Positions 7,954 to 14,987 of a stretch of DNA of 64,000 bases are shown in pieces. Each line of letters starts with the position of its first letter. Position 1 is the stretch's first letter. The position numbers were made by a program, and so were the translations under genes. This stretch comes from Sediminicoccus rosea (lineage in GTDB: Bacteria; Pseudomonadota; Alphaproteobacteria; Acetobacterales; Acetobacteraceae): assembly GCF_033547095.1 (NCBI RefSeq), contig NZ_CP137852.1, forward strand, positions 5,047,001 to 5,111,000, in the 5' to 3' direction. Below the pieces are notes generated by a model. That model did no database searches and was not told the DNA's origin. It saw only the letters and a program-made list of their open reading frames with translations.

Positions 7954-9210
7954 TTAAACCCGGCCGGCCTTGCCCAGCAGGGCCAGCAGCGCCTCCGCCA
8001 TCCGGCCCGGCAGCGCGGCATTGGCGGCAACCCATTCCCCGGCGGCTCGCGCCATGGCGGCCGTCGCTTCCGTCTGGGTTAGCATATCCGCAACGGTCGC
8101 CGCCAGCACGGCGGAATCGGGCAGCTGGCGGGCGCCCCCCGCGGCCAGCAGCCCGGCCGTCGCCTCGGTGAAGTTCTGCATGTGCGGGCCGAAGACCAGC
8201 GGGCAGCCCAGGCGCGCCGCCTCCAGGGGATTCTGCCCGCCATGCGGCACCAGGCTGCCGCCGATGAAGGCGACATGGGCCACGCGGTAGAGCAGCCCCA
8301 TCTCGCCGATCGTATCGGCCAGGTAGACCGGCCCGGCATCGGGCAGGGCACCCAGCGCGCGCCGGGGCCAGGGGCCGAGTTCGGCCCCGCGCTCCGGATG
8401 GCGAGGGGCAAGGATGGTCAGCAGGTCCGGCCGCTCGCGCCGCAGCACCTCGGCGGCGGCGAGCACCTGCGCCTCCTCGCCTGGATGTGTGCTGGCGGCG
8501 AGCAGCACGGGCCGGCCGCCGATGGCGCCCTGGAGGGCCGCCAGCGCCGCCGCATCGGCCGGCAGCGGGGGCGCGGCCAGCTTGAGATCGCCCGGCGGCG
8601 CCACCGCACGGGCGCCGAGCGCCAGCAGCCGGGCCGCATCCTCGGCCGAACGGGGCATGATGAGCTGGAAGCGGCCCAGCAGCTCGCGCGCGAAGCCCGG
8701 CGCGAAGCGCCCCCAGCGCCGCGCGGTGCGGGCCGAGATGCGGGCGTTCAGCAGTGCCAGCGGAATGCCGCGCGCCTGGGTGGCGGCCAGCGTGTTGGGC
8801 CAGAGCTCGCTCTCCACGAAGCCCGCCGCATCCGGCCGCCAACCATCGAGGAAGCGCGCCACCCAGCCGGGCACGTCGAGCGGCGCATAACGATGCGTCA
8901 CGCGCGCACCGAGCGCCGCCGGCACCCGCTGCGGCAGCACCCGCGCCGAGGTGACCGTGCCGGTGGTAACGAGGATGTGGAGGGCGGCATCCCGCTCGGC
9001 CAGCGCCTCGATCAGCGGCAGGATGGAGAGGCTCTCGCCCACGCTTGCCGCATGCAGCCAGATCAGGCGGCCTTCCGGCCGGGCGGCGCCATGGCCCTCG
9101 CGCTCCGGCAGGCGCGCCGCCTCCTCCTTGCCGCGCGCCACGCGGCGGCGGAGGTTCCAGCGCAACGCAGGGGCGGCGAGCGTCGCCGCGATGTGCCAGG
9201 CGCCGCTCAC
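7954..9210 (-). CDS. waaA: 3-deoxy-D-manno-octulosonic acid transferase
   Basis: A 418-residue GT30-family enzyme that transfers KDO from CMP-KDO to the lipid A precursor at the cytoplasmic face of the inner membrane. Evidence includes the motif WLHAASVGES, with the conserved acidic acceptor-site residue, SELWPN, LLNARIS and the CMP-binding region IGGSLVPHGGQNPLEAA. The length is normal. The start ATG overlaps the upstream acyltransferase stop (ATGA at 9207-9210). With lpxK behind it and kdsB elsewhere in the window, it forms part of the lipid A-KDO pathway. Confidence 0.92.
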   Translation of the reverse strand: MSGAWHIAATLAAPALRWNLRRRVARGKEEAARLPEREGHGAARPEGRLIWLHAASVGESLSILPLIEALAERDAALHILVTTGTVTSARVLPQRVPAALGARVTHRYAPLDVPGWVARFLDGWRPDAAGFVESELWPNTLAATQARGIPLALLNARISARTARRWGRFAPGFARELLGRFQLIMPRSAEDAARLLALGARAVAPPGDLKLAAPPLPADAAALAALQGAIGGRPVLLAASTHPGEEAQVLAAAEVLRRERPDLLTILAPRHPERGAELGPWPRRALGALPDAGPVYLADTIGEMGLLYRVAHVAFIGGSLVPHGGQNPLEAARLGCPLVFGPHMQNFTEATAGLLAAGGARQLPDSAVLAATVADMLTQTEATAAMARAAGEWVAANAALPGRMAEALLALLGKAGRV

Positions 9211-9890
9211 CGCCGCGGCTTGCCCAGCGCCGCATCAGCGGCATCGCAGGCAGCGTCCAGCCCGGCGGCGATGGCGGGCAGCGCCGCCTCCGGCGCCTCC
9301 CGCGCGACGGGAATGGCGGGACCGGCCACGATCACGCCGCGGCCGAAGGGCAGCGGGAACTCCATCCGGTCCCAGGTCTTCAGGCCGATCGCCCAGGCGA
9401 AGCGGCCGGCGCAGGGCAGCACGGGCTTGCCGCTGAAGGCCGCGAGCTGCGCCACGCCCGGCGCCGGCTGGCGGCGCGGGCCGCGCGGGCCGTCGGGCGT
9501 GATCACCATCATGGCGCCCGTGCGGATCAGCCGCGCCATGGCCAGCATGCCCACCGCGCCCCCCTTGGATGTGGAGGCATGGATCATGTTCAGGTCGAAG
9601 CGCTTGACCACATCGCCGATCAGCCGCCCGTCCCGATGGCGCGAGACCAGCACATGCGCCGAGGGGATGCCGGCGCGCGCCTTCCCGGTCCGCCAGAGAT
9701 GCGGCATGGAGGGAAGGTTCTCGTGCCAGAAGGCGGCGATGACATTGCCATGCTGCGCGAAGGCAGTGTCGATCGCATCGCCGCCGATGAGCGTCCAGCG
9801 CGTGGTCCGGTAGACCAGCGCGAGGTAGAGGCCCAGCAGGTTCGCGGCAAAGGCCTGAAAGGCCGGATGGCGCGTCAGCCGGCGCAGCAT
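9207..9890 (-). CDS. DUF374 lysophospholipid acyltransferase-like protein
   Basis: A 227-residue protein with the DUF374 pattern: a membrane-proximal N-terminal helix, an FWHENLPSMPHL catalytic-type His region (variant of HxxxxD), SRHRDGRLIGDV, then the substrate motif TPDGPRGPRR. The family is related to glycerol-phosphate and lipid A acyltransferases and is often encoded beside waaA and lpxK. Its likely role is acylation of a lipid A or envelope lipid intermediate, which is inferred from context. It overlaps waaA by 4 nt. Confidence 0.82.
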   Translation of the reverse strand: MLRRLTRHPAFQAFAANLLGLYLALVYRTTRWTLIGGDAIDTAFAQHGNVIAAFWHENLPSMPHLWRTGKARAGIPSAHVLVSRHRDGRLIGDVVKRFDLNMIHASTSKGGAVGMLAMARLIRTGAMMVITPDGPRGPRRQPAPGVAQLAAFSGKPVLPCAGRFAWAIGLKTWDRMEFPLPFGRGVIVAGPAIPVAREAPEAALPAIAAGLDAACDAADAALGKPRR

Positions 9891-9956
9891 GCGTCAATCT
9901 CGAACATAGGCTGCGCGCCTCGCATGCCGGCGCGCGCGAGGCAAGTCCGGCCCCGG

Positions 9957-10949
9957 TCAGACCAGGGTGAGGCTCTCGCGGAAGGCGCGGGCGCTGGCGG
10001 GCCAGGAGAAGCGCTCGGCCTCGGCGCGGGCCTGGGCGCGCGGCACCTCCAGCGCGGCGAGGCAGGCGCGGTGCAGATCCTCGTCCAGAACGCCGCCCGC
10101 GCCCACCACATCCTTCGGGCCCATCACGGGAAAGGCCGCGACCGGCGTGCCGCTCGCCATCGCCTCCAGCAGCACGAGCCCGAAGGTATCGGTGCGGGAG
10201 GGGAAGACCATGACATCCGCGCCGCGATAGGCATGGGCCAGCGCCTCACCCTCGCGCCAGCCAGCAAAATGGACGGCGGGGTGGCGCGATTGCAGCGCCG
10301 CGCGCTGCGGCCCGTCGCCCACCACCACCTTGCTGCCGGGAAGGTCGAGCTCAAGGAAGGCGGCGATGTTCTTCTCCACCGCGACACGGCCCGCATAGAG
10401 GAAGACGGGGCGCGGCAGGCCATGCCAGGCATCCCGTGCGCCGGGCCGGAACAGCTCCAGGTCCACGCCGCGCGTCCAGGGGAGGATGCGGCGGAAGCCC
10501 CGCCGGACCAGCTCCTCGCGCAGGCTCGGCGTCGCGGCCAGGGTTCCCGCGCCGGCATTGTGGAAGCGGCGCAGCAGCGCCCAGGTGGCGCGTGGCGGGA
10601 TTCGCGTGCGCGCGCTGACATATTCGGCGAAGCGGGTGTGGAAGCTCGTCGTGAAGCGCCAGCCGCGCCGGATCGCGATGGCGCGCGCCGCAAGGCCGAG
10701 CGGGCCTTCCGTCGCCACATGCAGCGCATCGGGCCGGATCTCGTCCAGCATGCGGGCGAGCCGCGCGCGCGGCAGCAGGGCGAGGCGGATCTCGCCATAG
10801 CCGGGCATGGCGAAGTTCCGGAACCGGTCGGGGCCGATCACCTCCACCGTGTCGCCCGTCGCGGTCAGCTCGGCCGTGATCCGCTCCAGCGTGCGCACCA
10901 CGCCGTTGATCTGCGGCCGCCAGGCATCGGTGACGATGGCGAGGCGCAT
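9957..10949 (-). CDS. GT4-family glycosyltransferase
   Basis: A 330-residue GT-B glycosyltransferase beginning MRLAIVTDAWRPQINGVVRTL, characteristic of the MgtA/SqdX-like GT4 branch. The donor-binding half holds FLYAGRVAVEKN, VGDGPQR and the E-x7-E region SRTDTFGLVLLEAMASGTPV. Related enzymes glycosylate diacylglycerol or other envelope lipids, so a glycolipid product is plausible; the donor and acceptor cannot be read from the sequence. Its ATG overlaps the stop of the upstream phosphoesterase by one base, so the pair is coupled. Confidence 0.85.
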   Translation of the reverse strand: MRLAIVTDAWRPQINGVVRTLERITAELTATGDTVEVIGPDRFRNFAMPGYGEIRLALLPRARLARMLDEIRPDALHVATEGPLGLAARAIAIRRGWRFTTSFHTRFAEYVSARTRIPPRATWALLRRFHNAGAGTLAATPSLREELVRRGFRRILPWTRGVDLELFRPGARDAWHGLPRPVFLYAGRVAVEKNIAAFLELDLPGSKVVVGDGPQRAALQSRHPAVHFAGWREGEALAHAYRGADVMVFPSRTDTFGLVLLEAMASGTPVAAFPVMGPKDVVGAGGVLDEDLHRACLAALEVPRAQARAEAERFSWPASARAFRESLTLV

Positions 10950-11740
10950 CAGGCGGGCTGCACCGCCGGCAGGCGCAGGGGCGCGCGCTGCATCGCGGCC
11001 CAGTCCAGCAGCTCGAACCGGCCATCGGCATGCTCGACCAGCGCGGTGCAGCTCTCCACCCAGTCGCCGTCATTCATGTACATCACGCCGTTCACCAGGC
11101 GCATCTCGGCGTGATGGATATGGCCGCAGATCACGCCATCCAGCCCGCGCCGCCGCGCCTCGCCGGCCAGCGCCACCTCGAAGCGGTCAATCGCCTTCAC
11201 CGCCTCCTTCACCTGGCGCTTCAGCCATTGGGAAAGCGACCAGTAGGGATATCCGAGCTTGCGCCGCGCGAGGTTGAACCAGCGGTTCAGCACCAGCGCC
11301 GTGTCATAGGCCCAGTCCCCCAGATAGGCGAGGAACTTGGCGTAGCGGATCACGCCGTCGAATTCATCGCCATGCAGCACCAGGAAGCGGCGGCCATCCG
11401 CGCCCTCATGCACCGCCTCGCGCCGCAGTTTCACGCCGGCGATCTCGAGGCCGAGCCATTCGCGGAACATCTCGTCGTGATTGCCGGGGATGTAGGTGAC
11501 GGCGGTGCCGCGCTCGGCATGGTCCAGCACGGCGCGCATGACCGCATCGAACTCCGCATGCCAGTACCACGCCTTGCGCAGGCGCCAGCCATCGATCACG
11601 TCCCCCACCAGGTAGAGCTGCTCGCATTCGACCCGGGCAAGGAAGTCCAGCAGCATGTCGGACCGCGCGCCCCGGGTGCCGAGATGGATGTCCGAGACGA
11701 AGACGCTGCGGACCCGGATGGTCTGATCCCGTGGCGGCAT
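10949..11740 (-). CDS. Metallophosphoesterase, UDP-2,3-diacylglucosamine diphosphatase-like
   Basis: A 263-residue calcineurin-like phosphoesterase. The metal-binding motifs are in order: SDIHLG, GDVIDGW, GNHDEM, HGDEFD and GHIHH. The pattern matches the LpxH-like subgroup that hydrolyses UDP-2,3-diacylglucosamine to lipid X in lipid A synthesis; the subgroup also includes proteins of other function, so lpxH is not assigned. I chose ATG at 11738-11740, with GGAG about 9 nt upstream; an in-frame upstream extension has no family support. It heads the leftward envelope operon ending with lpxK. Confidence 0.78.
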   Translation of the reverse strand: MPPRDQTIRVRSVFVSDIHLGTRGARSDMLLDFLARVECEQLYLVGDVIDGWRLRKAWYWHAEFDAVMRAVLDHAERGTAVTYIPGNHDEMFREWLGLEIAGVKLRREAVHEGADGRRFLVLHGDEFDGVIRYAKFLAYLGDWAYDTALVLNRWFNLARRKLGYPYWSLSQWLKRQVKEAVKAIDRFEVALAGEARRRGLDGVICGHIHHAEMRLVNGVMYMNDGDWVESCTALVEHADGRFELLDWAAMQRAPLRLPAVQPA

Positions 11741-11943
11741 CAGGGATGCTCCGTGCTGTGCATGCGGCCGGAATGGGTGGGAAAGCGGCGGGTTGCACGT
11801 GAATCTTCCATGACCCCTGCGCGGCGCGCATGTCTCGGTTCCGACACGCAACCGACCGCGAATCGCCTCGGGACGGATGTTATGGGACGGGCTTCCCCGA
11901 TCGCGCGCCGCGTGGTGGCATGGCGCGAATCGAGGAGGATTTC

Positions 11944-12618
11944 ATGACCATCGGCTTTCGTATCCGCCCCATCGCCGCGCGCGTGGCGCCTGCCATCATC
12001 CAGCGCGCCGCCAAGGTTCCCGCCGCCAATATCGGCGACGTGATGAACCGCCTGCAGTCCCTGAGCGGCACCTTCCATTCCTATGGCGGGCGCAAGCGCA
12101 TGGTGGGCCCGGCCTTCACCGTGAAGGCGCGCTCGGGCGACAACCTGCTGCTGCACCGCGCGGTGGACATGGCCCAGCCGGGCGACATCATCGTCTGCGA
12201 CGGCAATGGCGATCTCTCGGTGGCGCTGATGGGCGATCTGATGCTCGGCCACGCGACCAAGCGCGGCGTAGCCGGCGTGGTGCTGGACGGCGCGGTGCGC
12301 GACGTCGCTTCGCTCGCCAAGATGGATCTCGGCGTCTGGGCGCGCGGCCACACGCCGGCCGGCCCCTGGAAGGAAGGCCCGGGCGAGATCGGCACGCCGA
12401 TCTCCTGCGGCGGCCAGGTGGTGATGCCAGGCGACCTGATCTGCTGCGACGAGGATGGCGTGGTGGTGGTGCCGATGGACGAGGCGGAGGCCGTGATCGC
12501 GGCGGCCGAGGCGCACCAGGCCAAGGAGATCAAGGCCGAGCAGGACATCCAGGCCGGCACCTGGCCGCGCGACTGGGTGGTGCAGAGCCTGCGCGAGAAG
12601 GGCTGCGAGGGGGCTTGA
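11944..12618 (+). CDS. RraA-like / HMG aldolase-family protein
   Basis: A 224-residue protein of the RraA/4-hydroxy-4-methyl-2-oxoglutarate aldolase family. Key segments are PAANIGDVMNRL, GPAFTVKA, PGDIIVCDGNGD, ALMGDLM and GVVLDGAVRDV; the last contains the R-D pair that binds pyruvate and the divalent metal in class II aldolases. Enzymes of this group cleave HMG or oxaloacetate-type substrates, while true RraA inhibits RNase E; family context favours aldolase or decarboxylase activity. The start ATG follows AGGAGG. It is divergent from the LpxH-like gene. Confidence 0.8.
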   Translation: MTIGFRIRPIAARVAPAIIQRAAKVPAANIGDVMNRLQSLSGTFHSYGGRKRMVGPAFTVKARSGDNLLLHRAVDMAQPGDIIVCDGNGDLSVALMGDLMLGHATKRGVAGVVLDGAVRDVASLAKMDLGVWARGHTPAGPWKEGPGEIGTPISCGGQVVMPGDLICCDEDGVVVVPMDEAEAVIAAAEAHQAKEIKAEQDIQAGTWPRDWVVQSLREKGCEGA

Positions 12619-12629
12619 GGCCCCGCGCC

Positions 12630-12665
12630 TGATCGTCCCTGGCAGCGCGCCAGGGACGCGGATCA
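12630..12665. terminator. Hairpin between convergent rraA-like and DMT genes
   Basis: GTCCCTGGC (12635-12643) pairs with GCCAGGGAC (12649-12657) around a 5-base loop, and an outer TGATC/GATCA pair extends it. It lies between the stops of two convergent genes. No U-run follows on either strand. Confidence 0.45.
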
Positions 12666-12685
12666 GCCGCGCAGCAACGCCCGCT

Positions 12686-13522
12686 CTACCGCGCCGTGGC
12701 GGCCAGCCAGCCGCCACCGGCGACAAGCGCCAGGGCCAGCGCCACATTCCAGGTGAAGGCCCCCGCCCCCGCGGCGATGAGCAGCAACGTGGAAGCGACC
12801 GGGACGCCATAGGCCAGCGTGCCGAGCAGGCGCGGATCGCCGCGCTTCATCCCCAGATCCCACAGGAAGAAGGCCGCGCCCACCGGGCCGAGGCCGAGCA
12901 GCAGCGCCGCCAGCGCCTGCCGCGCATCGGGCATCACGCTCGGCTCGAAGACCAGGTGCGCGAGTGCCGCCAGCACTGCCGCACCGCCACAGAAGCCGGC
13001 CACCGCGCCGGTCGGCACGCGATCGAGCCGCCGCGCCGTGACCGAGTAGAGCGCCCAGACGAAGGCGCAGCCGATGGCGCAGAGAAAGCCGAACCAGGCC
13101 TCCGCCGGGAAGCGCGCGCCGCCGCCCAGCAACAACGCGCAACCCGCGAAGCCGAGCACGACGCCCGCCAGCCGGCGCGGCCCAAGCCGCAGCCCCAGGA
13201 TGGGCGCCGAGAGCAGCACGATCAGCAGCGGCCAGAGATAGTTCAGCAGATTGGCCTCGACCGCCGGGGCATAGGCCAGCGCCGCGAAATACAGCGCGTG
13301 ATACCCGAACAGCCCGCCCACCCCATGCGCCCAGGCGAGCGGCCCCTGCCTGAGCGCGCCCAGCTCGCCCCGTGCGGCGACGACGCCGAGGCCCGTCAGT
13401 GCCGCGACGAAGAAGCTCATCGCCGTCAGCTGCAGGGGCGGCAGCCCCGCCGCCAGCTTGGAGAGCAGCGCGAGGAAGGCCCAGAGCAGCAGCGCACCGA
13501 TCCCGGCGAGCGTGGCATTCAC
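12686..13522 (-). CDS. DMT-superfamily (EamA-type) permease
   Basis: A 278-residue integral membrane protein with about ten hydrophobic segments arranged as two EamA repeats, the layout of drug/metabolite exporters. The beginning MNATLAGIGALLLWAFLALLSKLAAGLPP and the second-repeat region LLGLGPVGAAFFLWDLGMKRGDPRLLGTLAYGVPVAS (shown here in part only as GVPVAS) fit the family. The substrate is unknown. Its ATG overlaps the upstream AhpD-like stop by 4 nt, so the three-gene set YciI, AhpD-like and EamA is probably one operon. Confidence 0.8.
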   Translation of the reverse strand: MNATLAGIGALLLWAFLALLSKLAAGLPPLQLTAMSFFVAALTGLGVVAARGELGALRQGPLAWAHGVGGLFGYHALYFAALAYAPAVEANLLNYLWPLLIVLLSAPILGLRLGPRRLAGVVLGFAGCALLLGGGARFPAEAWFGFLCAIGCAFVWALYSVTARRLDRVPTGAVAGFCGGAAVLAALAHLVFEPSVMPDARQALAALLLGLGPVGAAFFLWDLGMKRGDPRLLGTLAYGVPVASTLLLIAAGAGAFTWNVALALALVAGGGWLAATAR

Positions 13523-13905
13523 TGGAATTGCGGGTCCACCGGCACGCGCAGCGCCTCGGCCAGGCGGTTGGTCTCGGCCGCCATGGCGATCACGGCCAGC
13601 AATTCGCCATGCATCGCGTCATCCATGCCCTTGGCCCGCGCGGCCGCGGTGTGCGAGGCGACGCAGTAGTTGCAGCCCGCCGTGGCGCTCACCGCGAGGT
13701 AGACCATCTCCTTCACCAGCGGATCGAGCGCGCCCGGCGCCATCACCTGCTTCAGATTGTCCCAGGTGCGCGCCAGCGTGGGCGGGTGCACCGCGAGGGC
13801 CTTCCAGAAATTGTTGACGTCGGGCACGCCGCGCGTGGCCTTGATGTCGTCGAAGACGGCGCGCACCTCGGGCGGGGCGTCCTCGTATTCGATGAGCCGG
13901 CTCAT
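13519..13905 (-). CDS. Carboxymuconolactone decarboxylase (AhpD-like) family protein
   Basis: A 128-residue CMD-domain protein. The redox motif is CNYCVASHTAAAR, the C-x2-C-x3-H pattern of AhpD-type alkylhydroperoxidases, in which the two cysteines and the histidine reduce peroxides or partner proteins. The preceding DPLVKEMVYLAVSATAG is also family-typical. I chose ATG at 13903-13905, overlapping the YciI-gene stop by 4 nt. The substrate is unknown; a peroxidase-type role is inferred from the motif. Confidence 0.82.
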   Translation of the reverse strand: MSRLIEYEDAPPEVRAVFDDIKATRGVPDVNNFWKALAVHPPTLARTWDNLKQVMAPGALDPLVKEMVYLAVSATAGCNYCVASHTAAARAKGMDDAMHGELLAVIAMAAETNRLAEALRVPVDPQFQ

Positions 13906-14537
13906 TCCGGCTTCGGCAGCGGCTTGTAGGGCAGCGGCGCGAAGCGCGTCGGGAAGAAGCGCATCCTCTGCCAGACGCCGTTCTGCACATAGGGGTCGTC
14001 CGCCCACCAGGCGCGCGCCTCCTCCTCCGTCGCGTGGCGGGTGACGGCGATGGAGCCAACCATCTCGCCCTGCGCGCCCAGCAGCGCGCCGCCGCAGGCC
14101 AGCGTGCCATCCTCGGCGAAGCGCATCACGCGCTCCATATGCGGCTGCCGCACGGCGAGGCGCTTCTCCACGCTGTTCTCCGCATCCTCGGCGATCACCA
14201 CGCAATGCGTCATGCCGGCCGGCGTGGGGCCGGAGGGGAGCGGCTGGTAGTGCATCGGCGCGATCCGATAGGGCCGCATCTGGTAGCTGAGCCAGACGCC
14301 ATCCCGCGCGAAGGGCTCCTCCAGCAGGTATTCGCGGGCACCCAGCTCATCCTCGTCGTTCAGGATCATGATGGAGCCAGCCGCCGTGCCGTCGGCGCGG
14401 AACAGCGGCACGGCCAGATGCAGCCGCCCGGCCGCGACCCAGCGCGTGATGACCTCCAGATGGCGGTCCCGCACGGCGGCGCGCCGCGCCGGGGCCTCCG
14501 CATCCTCGCCGTCCCAACCCAGGATCACATAGCCCAT
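13902..14537 (-). CDS. Tandem YCII-domain protein
   Basis: 211 residues made of two YciI-like domains: the first begins MGYVILGWDGED and the second THCVVIAEDAEN. Each has the family's conserved His in a loop (RDRHLEVITRW and RQPHMERVMRF), a GxLxxxGxL-like strand, and a terminal DP[FY]... DGVW/NGVW motif. YciI domains are dimeric ferredoxin-like folds, so this tandem copy may form a pseudo-dimer in one chain. The start has GGAAGGG upstream. It heads a three-gene leftward operon with the AhpD-like protein and an exporter. Confidence 0.8.
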   Translation of the reverse strand: MGYVILGWDGEDAEAPARRAAVRDRHLEVITRWVAAGRLHLAVPLFRADGTAAGSIMILNDEDELGAREYLLEEPFARDGVWLSYQMRPYRIAPMHYQPLPSGPTPAGMTHCVVIAEDAENSVEKRLAVRQPHMERVMRFAEDGTLACGGALLGAQGEMVGSIAVTRHATEEEARAWWADDPYVQNGVWQRMRFFPTRFAPLPYKPLPKPE

Positions 14538-14687
14538 GGCCTGATTCCCTTCCCTCGTCCCGTGCCCGATGGTCGCGGCTCGGGCGCGTTCCGGCAATGG
14601 GGGGCGCGGGTTCACAACCGCACCGAAGCCGGGCACAAGCGGGGGCCCGATCCAAGCTGGCCGGGGCCGAGTTTCAGGGGCCTGGAA

Positions 14688-14987
14688 ATGTCTCTCCGTT
14701 GGGACGTGGTGCTGGCCATCTTGGGCATGGCGCTCGCCACCTACCTGCTGCGCGCGGGCGGCTACGCCCTGCTGCGCGCCTTCCGCCCGCCGCCCTTCGT
14801 GACCTCCATGCTGGGGCACATGCCGGGCTGCATCTTCGTGGCCTTCGTCACGCCCGCGCTGGTGACCGGCGGCTGGCCCAGCCTGCTGGCGGCCGCCGCC
14901 GTCACCGGCATCATGATCGGCACGCGCAGCTACATGCTGGCGATCCTGGGGGGTGTGGCCGTCATCTGGCTGTCGCGGCTGGCGTAG
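14688..14987 (+). CDS. azlD: AzlD-family branched-chain amino acid transport subunit
   Basis: A 99-residue membrane protein with three to four hydrophobic segments and the AzlD pattern (LATYLLRAGGYALL, HMPGCIFVAFVTPAL). AzlD normally works with AzlC as a two-part exporter of branched-chain amino acids. No azlC is adjacent, so this copy is an orphan or its partner is outside the window. The ATG at 14688 is the start consistent with the first helix. The 3' end overlaps the MscS gene by 26 nt, tail to tail. Confidence 0.75.
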   Translation: MSLRWDVVLAILGMALATYLLRAGGYALLRAFRPPPFVTSMLGHMPGCIFVAFVTPALVTGGWPSLLAAAAVTGIMIGTRSYMLAILGGVAVIWLSRLA

